The notes under the pieces are model-generated. The model was not told the origin of the DNA. It was given only the letters and a program-made list of their open reading frames with translations, and searched no databases. Position numbers and translations under genes: made by a program. A stretch of 29,270 nt of DNA from Circinella minor (taxonomy: Eukaryota; Mucoromycota; Mucoromycetes; Mucorales; Lichtheimiaceae): positions 1 through 29,270 of the forward strand of contig JAEPRB010000372.1 in NCBI GenBank assembly GCA_016758965.1, in the 5' to 3' direction. This document shows positions 21,001-29,270 of the stretch, in pieces (position 1 is the stretch's first letter; each line of letters opens with the position of its first letter).

Positions 21001-22086
21001 AAAAAAAAATTCACGATATTTACATTGGCTGCTACCATTTCTGGTAGTTCTCCTAATTGATTCTGAGAAGTCATTCGGCTAAAGCCCCGATGTTGTTGAT
21101 GATGATGATGTTGAGGATGGAATAATATATCGTTATTCAAATCTACCAAATTTCCACTACTACGAGAACTACGTAATGTTCTATGATCCCCTGTTAATCC
21201 CGTTGCTGCTGACGTTGGCAACATCATTCCAAGTTGTTGGTGTTGTGGATTAAAAAGAGTGGGTGTACCACCAGAAGAAAACATATGTCCATATGGATTA
21301 GCACCAAGAAGTGTTGCTGTTGTTGCTGTTGGTTGTTGTTGTTCGATTCCTCCACCATCCGCCATCCCTAAACTAATAGCACGTGGACGTTGCATAACAC
21401 TTGTACGAGTTTGAGGCGAAAAAGGTGTAAATGGTGCTAATCCTCCTAATCGATTTAACTGTTGTTGTTGTTGAGGAAGTCCAGCAGCAGCAGCAACAGT
21501 ATAAGCACGATTACGTTGTTTGATTTCTTCTTGTTCAGTTTGTTGTTGGTGTTGCTGTGGTTGGGGGGTATTTTCATCGTCAAGACCTAAAGAAGCAAGT
21601 GTACTTGCTACTGTACTACTTGCGCTATCATCTGTAGGAGAAGTATCGTAACCAAACATAGACGTTGTTACCGATCCTGAACGATTCCGCGTTTCTGTTG
21701 CTGTGTTGGTCGGAACGTTCAAATTTGGATACGCGTATGGAAATGAAGGTGTCGGCATGGTGTCAGCTCTTGCTCGGCGAAGTGGTGGTTGATCCATGGT
21801 ACTAGGTAAATTTTCAAGTGTCTCATTTGCTGTCCTAAAAAATGATATTTTTTTTTCCATGCGAGAAAAGAATTTAATAAAGTAATGGACATGAAGAAAA
21901 AAAAATGTTGCCGACTCAACCCGAAATAAATAAATAAATAAAAAAAACTACAGCAATGAAAAAATAATAATAACAAATTTACCGAACTAATAACGGAGGC
22001 GATCGAGAAGAAACAGTATGTGTTGGTGGGTGGCCCTGCGGCGAATGTTTACGGGTATTGGAGCCGTTGGATACCCAAAAATCCAT
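18071..22086 (-). CDS. RRM + PUF (Pumilio) RNA-binding protein, JSN1/PUF2-like
   Basis: Cytoplasmic post-transcriptional regulator expected to bind mRNA 3' UTRs. Five exons (22086-21983, 21834-21024, 20889-20475, 20277-19480, 19365-18071) join in phase to 1140 residues. The N-terminus (1-345) is disordered, rich in Gln, Ser and His, and has four RxRxx[S/T]-hydrophobic motifs. RRM1 spans about 346-420 (ALWLGNI, ECAFVNF); RRM2 about 441-517 (ALWVGNI, CGFVNF, crossing intron 3). A polyGln block follows (about 535-575). The PUF array begins near residue 709 with YIGNTIVQR, then NGTWAAQK, FGNYVVQCC, FGARAVRA, NGTLLLIW, LGSMIVLK and HGVTLVQK, so six to seven repeats. The tail is Gln/Glu/Lys-rich. 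RRM plus about six PUF repeats is the architecture of yeast Puf1/Jsn1 and Puf2. Two RRMs are clear here. Confidence 0.93.
19886..19990 (-). repeat. CAA/CAG repeat tract encoding polyglutamine in the PUF protein
   Basis: On the coding strand this is an imperfect run of CAA and CAG codons with interspersed CAT, giving Gln/His-rich protein between RRM2 and the PUF array. The longest pure Gln run is nine to ten codons. Such tracts are prone to length change and are common in aggregation-prone RNA-binding proteins. Confidence 0.85.
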
Positions 22087-22907
22087 TGCACACTTGAAGC
22101 AAAAAAAAAAAAAAAAAAAAAAAAGAAAAAAAAGTTATTTTTTTTTTCGCTCTCCCAATGCAACAAAATGCTTTGTTCTGTGACCGCGTGCGTTAGATGA
22201 AAATAAATATTACATTATATATAACCCTCCCTCCAATGAAACCGACAAAAGGACGAAGTTTGACCCGAATTATAAAAATGTGGTCAATTATAATTATATT
22301 TATTTATTCATTTTTTTTTTGAACTTTATGTCTGTTTGATAATTATATTTTAATAATAAAAGAGGATTCTAAGTATGGATGTGTAAAAAAAAAACCAAGC
22401 AGTTTTTATAATATGAGTTCCCCGAGAAAAAGTACACCAATTTTGTTTATAATTACTTTGTTTATAGCTACTTTCTTTTCCAAATTTAATTGTAATTTCC
22501 ATTATCATTAAAATAAAAATGAAATATCAAATTTTGTTTGATATGTTGAGCTAATCATTGTTATGCTAACTGAATGAAGTGTGTACTACCATAATTATAC
22601 ATTTAGTTTTTTTGTGATATTTCCAATTCAATTGAGGACTTATATATATGTATAAAATGTCAACTCTTTTCTTTTATAATTTTAAACGTTAACTTAATAC
22701 AATTAATTCTTACTAAGAGTGAAATATTTAATTATATAGCAAATTGTATATCTTATTAAAGAAAAAAAAAAGAATGATTGTTAATATTGTTGGCATGATG
22801 TGTGGTAAACCGATAAACCTTTGGTAATTTCCATTTTTGGAAAGTCCGATTCTCGTGCAAGAGAAGCGGCTGCTTGCAACTAACGATTCTCCCTCTTTTC
22901 GTTTACA
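22087..22907. other. Divergent promoter region, PUF gene / uL23
   Basis: 821 bases between two start codons pointing away from each other. On the PUF side an A24 run (22101-22124; T24 on the coding strand) lies 14 bases before its ATG. The middle is plain AT-rich sequence. On the uL23 side are the palindrome TTTCCATTTTTGGAAA (22828-22843) and a GC-richer leader with a hairpin. No RNA gene recognised. Confidence 0.5.
22856..22878 (+). promoter_or_regulatory. RPL25: Hairpin in the likely uL23 5' leader
   Basis: TGCAAG (22856-22861) pairs with CTTGCA (22873-22878) around an 11-nt loop that contains AGCGGCT. It ends 29 bases before the uL23 start codon. Some ribosomal proteins regulate their own mRNA through such structures. 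The transcription start is unknown, so the hairpin may lie in the promoter DNA instead. Confidence 0.35.
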
Positions 22908-23842
22908 ATGGCCCCCAAAGCTTGTAAGTAGGATGAAAAAAAAATCAGTAACAGTAAAATGAGAGGATACCTAGATTCGACGTCGACACATTGAAAACGG
23001 ATGGATTAGAAAAAAAAAAGGAGAGAGAGAAGAATTGGATGGATGGATGGATTTAACGTGTGGATATTATATACGAAACAACAAACCTCACCCCATGAGT
23101 CCTCCAATTTTAAACATTTGAATCCTCTCATTCAAATAATAGTAATAATAATAATAGTAACGTTGAATTTAATTTAATTTTTTTTTCTTACAATTAATAT
23201 AGCACCCAAGTCTAAGGCTGCTGCTGCCAAGAAGGCCGCTTTGAAGGGCGTCCATGGCAAGTCTGTCCGCAAGGTTCGCACCTCTGCTCACTTCCACTTG
23301 CCCAAGACTTTGCGTTTGTCCCGTAAGCCCAAGTATGCTCGCAAGTCTGTTCCCCACTTGCCCCGCATGGATCAATACCGTGTTGTTCGCAACCCCTTGA
23401 ACACCGAAACCGCCATGAAGAAGATTGAAGAACACAACACTTTGACCTTCATCGTCGATGTCAAGGCTAACAAGCACCAAATCAAGGATGCTGTCAAGCG
23501 TCTTTATGATGTTGAAGCTCTTAAGGTCAACACTTTGATCAGGTAAAATAAAATGAACAAGAAATTATTTTTGTTTATATGAAATAGTTAAGAATTGTAA
23601 TGTATATTTTTGAAAAAAATATATATTTAATAACTAAATGATTCTTTTATTTGTGTAAATTTAGACCCGATGGTAAGAAGAAGGCTTACGTTCGTTTGAC
23701 CGCTGATGTCGATGCTTTGGATGTTGCCAACAAGGTAAAAAGAATACTAGTTATATATATAGATACAAATTGATATTAAATTATTTGTATAACTAATCAA
23801 TATTTTATATCTTTATAATATTTTTAGATTGGTCTTATCTAA
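22908..23842 (+). CDS. RPL25: Ribosomal protein uL23 (L23a/L25), large subunit
   Basis: Binds the large-subunit rRNA at the rim of the peptide exit tunnel, where nascent-chain factors such as SRP and NAC dock. Four exons (22908-22923, 23203-23542, 23665-23734, 23828-23842) give 146 residues, close to yeast Rpl25 at 142. The first coding exon is 16 nt and the last only 15 nt (Ile-Gly-Leu-Ile-stop). The N-terminus is Ala/Lys-rich (nuclear import and rRNA binding in eukaryotes), followed by [17 protein letters not shown], then [34 protein letters not shown] and [16 protein letters not shown]. Codon use is strongly biased (AAG, CGC/CGT, GTC, TTG), unlike nearby genes and typical of highly expressed ribosomal genes. 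Intron 1 (279 nt) was checked by eye for box C/D snoRNA motifs; none was convincing. Confidence 0.98.
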
Positions 23843-24886
23843 ACGAGGTTCCTTTTAAACAGTATTTTTTTATTATTTAATAAATGCTTGTTGAAACAAC
23901 ATAAAAAAAGAATATGAAATGTTTTTGTACAAAAAATTTTGTCATCCAAAGTGTGATTTACTTATTATTAGTGCTGAAAATATTATCATGTATTCATAGC
24001 AACAATTTAACGGTTTGGGAGCTCTAATGTGATTTGGATTTATAGACGAAAGATATTACGTTTATTGCTGAGAAAGTTATTAAAGGAAGTGTGTATTAGA
24101 AATGAATTGGAATAGTATATTAGGGTAGAGCAAATCCCATTTATGTATACAAATAATTATAGTAGAGCAAGATTTTCTATGGCCTTTATTTCCAAGATAT
24201 ATCTTTTGCTGCTGAGTAGTTTCTTTTGAGTACTTACCTCCAGGTCATTAGCTAATCACTTGCTTCACTCCAATATTTCTCCATAAACTACCCCATATAT
24301 TCACGCTTGAATTTTGTCATACTTTTCAGCCATGCCTTGATTTGGAAGAAGGTGGTCAATTGTGCCACTTTGAAAAGTATAATTTTTTAGATTGTCAGTC
24401 AATTCTTCCAGAAAATATAAAATTAGAACATGATCCCCGAAACGTTTGTGATACATATTTCATTACAGAAAAAAAAATGCTGAGCCATTTTATGATTTTA
24501 ATTTATGACATGTAAATACAAATATATGTATCTGTGTGTGCATAATTAAAGAGACAGTTTTATATAAGATACTCAAAATTGCAATGATAGTAATATTTTG
24601 ATTATGAAAAAAGATATAATGGTTTTATACTGTGTGCTCTTAATGTCTGAATTCTTTTTTAAGCACATATGGAAGTGTAAAATAAGTCACGACGAATTAG
24701 TGTCGTATCACCAAGTGGGTTTGCAATTAAAGTTATACTTCATATTTTATGGACTTTGCTGAGCCTCCCTGATATTTAACACCATATTATACACATCTTT
24801 TTATATTTTACATTTTTTTTTGGTCTGTTTCCTTCTCTTAAAATTCTTTTTGTGTTCATTAATTGTTCGTATACCCTTTTAAAACA
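23843..24886. other. Intergenic region uL23 / kelch gene, with an unidentified coding-like segment
   Basis: About 1 kb separating the housekeeping block from the kelch genes. The first part is the uL23 3' UTR (AATAAA at 23879-23884). The middle contains the relic listed at 24252-24515. ATACTTTTCA and TGAAAAGTAT form a 10-base inverted repeat about 45 bases apart within that relic. The T-rich stretch before 24887 is the likely promoter of the kelch gene. Confidence 0.5.
24252..24515 (+). pseudogene. Coding-like relic without start codon, function unknown
   Basis: A frame open from just after a TAG (24249-24251) to TAA (24513-24515) gives 87 residues of well-mixed composition, including FCHTFQPCLDLEEGG, LCHFEKYNFLDCQ and KLEHDPRNVCDTYFITEKK. 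That is far less biased than chance ORFs in this DNA. The first ATG is only at codon 76. No splice partner upstream was found, although TTTTCAG near 24330 could serve as an acceptor and make this a terminal exon. No family recognised. It may be the decayed end of a gene or of a mobile element. Confidence 0.3.
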
Positions 24887-27572
24887 ATGATTTTAGTATT
24901 GATATTATTATTTCTGTTTGGATCAATAAATGCTGTTCAGGGAATTTGGCCTAGTCCTCGAACTTATACAGGTAATTTTCTATATAATACGAGTTTTCGC
25001 AAATGTCATCATCATTATTATTATTATAATTCGAAGCTTACATTTATAGTAATTGTGTTTATACAAAACTTTTAGAATGTGTATACATATGGGGAGAAGC
25101 AACAATTTATTGCCTAGGTGGAGATATCGAAGCGTGTGTTGCCAACAACAGGACATCCAACAGTGATAAAGGTGATAATAGTAATACTGCTAGTGATCAT
25201 GATCTACAGAGCTCTTGCAGAAATAGCACAGAATCATTCTACTCTCTTAATATAAATCGCGACTTAGACTTAAGTCGTTTGCAAGATTCATGGAAAGTAA
25301 TAAATAGTAATATTACTCCACACAGACATTTCACAATGTCAGCCTTAACTGGGGGTACTCTGGATTATATTGTAAGTTTTTGTGATAATATACATACACG
25401 AAAAGAAAAAAAAAACATTAAAACACTTTTAATTTAAACCAAAAAATGTGGATGATTACAATGTAGGTAATAAGTGGAGGTTATATTGGCAATAAAAGTA
25501 TAAAAAAGGAGTATATTACAGGAATTTACGATATTAGTCTTGGTTTTTGGAAAGTACAGGATAAAGCTACCGATATGAAAGGTGATCATCCACTTGTGTA
25601 AGCAAATAATTATGTACTTAGTCTGTTATATCAGAAAACAAATGAGTGACAGTAACATTGATTATAAATAAAATAATATGATTAGATATGGCCATGCTGC
25701 GACTGTTAACAGCGACGAAACTTTGATTTATACTAGCGGTGGAATCATTAATGGGTATGAATAGATTGATATTTTAAAATGAATAAGCTGATGCTAATTT
25801 AGCTTACATCATACATACCTGGTATTTCTACTAAATAAATAGGGGCGAGGATTTTGGAACCAGTATCTCAGCGTTACCACCAGCAGCGTTTCCAGTCCAT
25901 AATTTGAATATATTTGACGCTAAGGTATGTATTTATAATAAATATATAAATGTCGATGTTTTTAAATCTCAAAATACATTACACGTAACATTTATTATAT
26001 ATATTGTATTTTTTTTATATATCGATAATCGTAATAATAGGAAAGAGTTTGGCGTTTTGATCCAAAACCAAATCCGGAGTATGACGAATATGTAAGACAG
26101 TTTCATAAAGCGGTTCTTGGAAATGATGATATAATATACTTTGTTGGTGGATACGCTCCTGTTGGTCACGAAGAATATAATGGGATGTATAATTTGTACG
26201 GTTTATCGATGAATAGAATGACCACATATGATACAAAAATAGGTAAATGGTCTGTTATAGATATAGATGGCGACGCTTACCCTTTTAATAGAATTCATCA
26301 TTCGGCGACTTTATGTAAGAAAAAAAAATGAACATATTGTGTATTATTCTCGAAGTTTAGAAAAAAAAAATTATTGCTTTTCTTTTTTTGTTTGTTTACT
26401 GTTACTGTAGTAGCTTAACATTTTTTTTTCAATACATTATAATTCTATATATATATATATAGTACCAAGTAAAAATCAAATATTAGTCTTTGGAGGCATG
26501 GATACATGTAAGCACAGCCAAATAATTATATTGGTGTATTTATAATAGCTATTATGAAGTATTATACAAGTATTAATATGTATCTCGACTCAATACATAA
26601 CTATTTTCTTTATTTTTATTATTCTACACACGTGTATTTTTAATAGATGCTGGAGAAGCGCTTAAAGAAGACAATTTTTGTATATTCGACATAAACTCTA
26701 TGAAATGGGAAAGACAAGCTCTTGATCAAGAAGATCCAAACAATAGTAACTCGGCAATAACGGAAGGGCACTATGGCCATGCTGGTAATATTCGATTCAT
26801 TTATTGATAGAAGTGTCCTCTGTTTTGCTAACTTTATGTTTTGATAAATAATATACATATTATTTTAATATAATACCAACAATTATTTATTATTATTAAA
26901 ATATATGCAAATTTTAAACAGCAATTATAGCAGAACCTTATTTATTCATTATGTTTGGATTCGACCACAATAACAAGGCTACAAACAATACATGGGTTAT
27001 CGATACGAGATCATGGAAATGGGTTACATCTATTAATAAAGTAGAACCAGCACCACCAAATAGAGGAAAAGATGACGAAGGCGATGACGACGAAGATTAT
27101 ATTCCGGTTAAAGGGCCAAATGAGCCTTTTGACGTATATATAGGTGCCATTACAGGAGCTTTGGCAGGGACTATGGTAATGTATTACTCACGTCAAGTGG
27201 TTTTGGGACATTGTTGCTATATTCAATGCAAATATTTATTAAGAAATCTATAAACTTTCTTTTTATCTTTATTACTAAAAAATATTTTTACACCTAATTC
27301 TTACGATTATTTAGGTTGTTATTGTTTTTATTGCAGTGGGAGTTCATTTAACGAAGAAAAAAAAGAAACAACTAAATTCCACTACTCTGCCTACGGAAGT
27401 TGATGAGTCGACAACTACTTTACATAATAATAGAGATAGTCTGGATAATGCTATTAATGATAATAATTCAGTTGCATCTTCAGTAGCTGATTCCCTGCCT
27501 CCCTACAGACTACATGACGGTGGTCACCAATTGCCCGGAATAAATGATATTAACAATACTACTTCGCGTTAG
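24887..27572 (+). CDS. Kelch-repeat type I membrane protein (10 exons)
   Basis: Secretory-pathway protein with a lumenal or extracellular beta-propeller; ligand unknown. Exons 24887-24971, 25076-25371, 25467-25597, 25686-25754, 25843-25924, 26041-26314, 26463-26507, 26647-26784, 26922-27175 and 27315-27572 join in phase to 543 residues. A signal peptide (MILVLILLFLFGSINAVQG) precedes a Cys-bearing segment (ECVYIWGEATIYC...EAC). Five kelch-like blades follow, at about 112-160, 172-222, 222-300, 305-355 and 371-412, marked by ISGGY, TSGG, FVGGY, VFGGMD and MFGF, each closing with an aromatic such as FWKV, VWRF, KWSV, KWER or KWV. One transmembrane helix lies at about 444-468 (YIGAITGALAG...VIVFIAVGV), then KKKKK and a ~70-residue Ser/Asn/Asp-rich cytosolic tail. 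Similar kelch membrane proteins are common in Mucoromycota. A partial paralogue follows downstream. Confidence 0.88.
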
Positions 27573-28002
27573 GATTCGTCAATATATAGAGATATTGCTC
27601 ATTACTTTATAGTTATAGTTATTACAGTATTACTGCTATTATTTTTATTATTCTATAGTTATTAGACTAATTACTTACGGTACACATGATATATAATGCA
27701 TAATCCTTTTTCTCTGTAGTTTAGAAACGAATATAGTCTACAATTATTATTAGTTTAAACAAATATATATTTATGTTTATAAGGTTTACAATTATTGACA
27801 AGCAGAAATATCACTGCCTTTTATGTATATTTGGGATTGTACATTTCCACAAGAAAAAAAGCCAGTTTTATACTCTGGGAAATATAATATGGCTCAGCAT
27901 TTCTCTGATGGAATCTGTCCCACCCCTGGTTAAAGGAAAAGTATTTCATGATCTCTTTCGTTGTAGTTTTTACCTTCCTTCAATAATTTTCTTTTTTAGC
28001 CC
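27573..28002. other. Intergenic region between the two kelch copies
   Basis: 430 bases with the 3' UTR of the full kelch gene and the promoter of the truncated copy. No clear similarity to the upstream region of the full gene was seen by eye, so the duplication probably did not include the promoter or has diverged. A plus-strand ORF at 27773-28006 has low-information composition and is not called. Confidence 0.5.
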
Positions 28003-28407
28003 ATGATGTTTGTTTATAATTCTTTTCAAAGAATAATTTCATTTGTATCGACTTTATTGCTTTTATCAGCAATAATAAATGTCAAGGCAGTGTGGCTCAG
28101 TCCTCGAACATATGCAGGTGGATATAATATATATAGATATATAAATATATTTGATATTATAATCTTAATAAAAAATTATATATGTATATATATTAATTTA
28201 GAATGTGTATATGTATGGCCGAAAGCAAAGATTTATTGTTACGGAGGATATATTGAACCATGTGGTAGTAACAGTACATCCACCAACCAGAATGGACATA
28301 ATGCGTGGGAAACTAAAATTAAATTGTGCCATTTCATTTCCATGATAATGTTACTGCAACAACCTTTTCACTTTATTAAAAGTATTCACGCTTTGACAGG
28401 CTCATAA
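28003..28407 (+). pseudogene. Truncated tandem paralogue of the kelch membrane protein gene
   Basis: Exon 1 (28003-28117) and exon 2 (28202-28407) give 106 residues: a signal peptide ending near INVKA, then WLSPRTYAECVYVW, IYCYGGYIEPCGSN and a short Ser/Thr/Asn stretch. This matches the start of the upstream gene (IWPSPRTYTECVYIW, IYCLGGDIEAC), with the intron at the same phase-1 position. Similarity ends near codon TCC at about 28280. From 28291 the frame runs into the first ~211-bp tandem repeat unit and stops at TAA 28405-28407. All kelch blades and the transmembrane helix are missing. The 84-nt intron is a multiple of three and has no in-frame stop, so retention would also keep the frame. 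It is either a dead fragment or a small secreted chimera. Confidence 0.75.
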
Positions 28408-28845
28408 TACCCATGTCGCAAAAATTACCAAGAAAAGATATACGCTCATTTTTTCAAAGTAAAAAAAGAAAAAATTAGACACAAGTATAAAATTCTACAG
28501 GAACTGAGCAATTCATGACAAATAAAAGTCAAGTCGTGCCATTCCATCTCTATGACAATGTTGTCACTGCCACTTTTTTACTTTTATTATAAACATACAC
28601 TTTTTCAACACGCTCATAGTAGCATGACGCGAAAAATATGAACAAAAAAGGAAAATGGAAAAAGAACGTTCATAAAGTAAAAAAAAATTAGACACGAGTG
28701 TAAATTTTACAGGAACTGAGCAATTCGTGGCACACAAAGATTAGGTCGTGTCATTCCATCTCCATGACAATGCTGCCACTATGACTTTTTCACTTTTATT
28801 AAACCCATTCACGCTTTTGACACTTCCATAGTAACATAAAGCTAG
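28291..28845 (+). repeat. Three degenerate ~211-bp tandem repeat units
   Basis: Units begin at about 28291, 28501 and 28713 (spacing 210 and 212), the third being partial. Shared landmarks are CAGGAACTGAGCAATTC (clear at 28498 and 28710, diverged at 28288), GTGCCATTCCATCTC (28326, 28536, 28748), TTTCACTTTTATTAAA, and an AGACAC-containing stretch before the unit boundary (28477, 28690). Substitutions and small indels separate the copies, so the array is old. The first unit overlaps the 3' end of the truncated kelch copy. Confidence 0.85.
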
Positions 28846-28889
28846 AAAAAAAAATTGCCTAATGAAGAATCACATGATTTTTTTTTAAT

Positions 28890-28993
28890 TAAAAAATATA
28901 TCCCGCCCTGATTTTCTTTTTCTTCTTTTTTCTTTTCCTTTTTTTTTTTCTTTACACCTCAGAGCCTCTTTTTTTTTTTTTACTTTGTTACTT
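28890..28993 (+). promoter_or_regulatory. Pyrimidine-rich tract before the terminal ORF
   Basis: About 80 bases of almost pure C/T on the plus strand (28911-28980, broken by ACACCTCAGAGCC) follow AAAATATATCCCGCCC. This may be a core promoter with a CT-rich initiator region, or a polypyrimidine tract leading to an acceptor at CTCAG (28958-28962). The sequence alone does not decide. Confidence 0.3.
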
Positions 28994-29270
28994 ATGTATC
29001 GGCTACTTGAAGAATCCTTCCGTGAAGAACCTTTCGTTACTTTCGGTTTGGCTGTTTTTGCCTGCTACCTCGCACTCATTGCGATTAACGTTGCCTACCT
29101 GTACTATGTGTACTATTTTCCGTGGTTTTGCTTTTGTGCATTACTTGCCCTTGTGGCATTCATCTCTTTCTCGTCGTGTTGCAATTCATTGCGCACATTT
29201 ATTGTTGGACAATGCTTGTCATTGGGACCTTTTTCCGTTTCGCCATTGCCGCCAAGTCCTGACTTTGCAT
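28994..29270 (+). CDS. Unidentified ORF, open at the window edge (partial)
   Basis: From ATG 28994 the frame stays open for 92 codons to the last base. The product starts MYRLLEESFREEPFVTF, then two strongly hydrophobic segments (residues about 15-42 and 45-62) rich in Ala, Tyr, Phe and Cys, then a Pro/Ser-rich part. It is visibly GC-richer than the previous 5 kb and uses codons such as GCC, TGC, TAC, CTC and GCG that the kelch genes avoid. The next plus-strand frame (from 28995) is also open to the edge, and a minus-strand frame is open over about 50 codons, so the real coding frame is uncertain. It could be a membrane protein gene, the 5' part of a mobile element, or transferred DNA. No family recognised. 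Confidence 0.4.
   Translation, partial: MYRLLEESFREEPFVTFGLAVFACYLALIAINVAYLYYVYYFPWFCFCALLALVAFISFSSCCNSLRTFIVGQCLSLGPFSVSPLPPSPDFA

Noticed and set aside
22924..23827. Intronic box C/D snoRNA in uL23
   Set aside because: Introns were read for RTGATGA and CTGA boxes; no pair with suitable spacing was found.
26015..26236. Minus-strand ORFs over kelch exon 6
   Set aside because: Antisense shadows of a well-supported kelch exon.

Overview
The window looks like nuclear DNA of an early-diverging fungus, most likely a member of Mucoromycota (Mucorales-like). The reasons are a very AT-rich background with long A, T and TA runs, compact spliced genes with introns mostly of 60-280 bases (GTAAGT/GTAAAT donors, TAG acceptors), and fungal-type proteins: MET2, an Hsf-type factor, an RRM+PUF protein, and the fungal form of 3-phosphoglycerate dehydrogenase. 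The species cannot be fixed from the sequence alone.

Layout. A tRNA-Cys(GCA) gene lies at 128-200. About 5.2 kb of very AT-rich DNA follows, with no gene I can recognise. From 5481 to 23842 the window is a dense block of housekeeping genes: an Hsf-type transcription factor (+, 5 exons), a nucleotide-sugar transporter (-, 3 exons, the first coding exon only 4 nt), ribose-phosphate pyrophosphokinase (-), a peroxisomal-type SCP2 sterol/lipid carrier (-), homoserine O-acetyltransferase MET2 (-), D-3-phosphoglycerate dehydrogenase (+), an RRM+PUF RNA-binding protein (-, 5 exons), and ribosomal protein uL23 (+, 4 exons). From about 23.8 kb the window turns into accessory DNA. It holds a coding-like relic without a start codon, a 10-exon gene for a kelch-repeat type I membrane protein, a second tandem copy of that gene that breaks off after its first Cys-rich segment and runs into three degenerate ~211-bp tandem repeats, and an unidentified GC-richer open frame that leaves the window at its right edge.

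How the genes relate. MET2 and phosphoglycerate dehydrogenase are divergent across 882 bp and both feed sulfur and one-carbon amino acid metabolism (homoserine to O-acetylhomoserine; 3-phosphoglycerate to serine). PRPP synthetase lies two genes away. This may be chance, because eukaryotic neighbours need not be co-regulated. All exon models were joined by hand: donors and acceptors were checked, reading phase closes across every junction, and each total coding length is a multiple of three.

I found no CRISPR, virus or intact transposon. The most unusual points are the truncated kelch paralogue fused to tandem repeats, the GC-rich terminal ORF, four strict RxRxx[S/T]-hydrophobic motifs in the N-terminus of the PUF protein, the MET2 3' splice site preceded by 15 A residues, and the 4-nt start exon with a tandem TAGTAG acceptor in the transporter.
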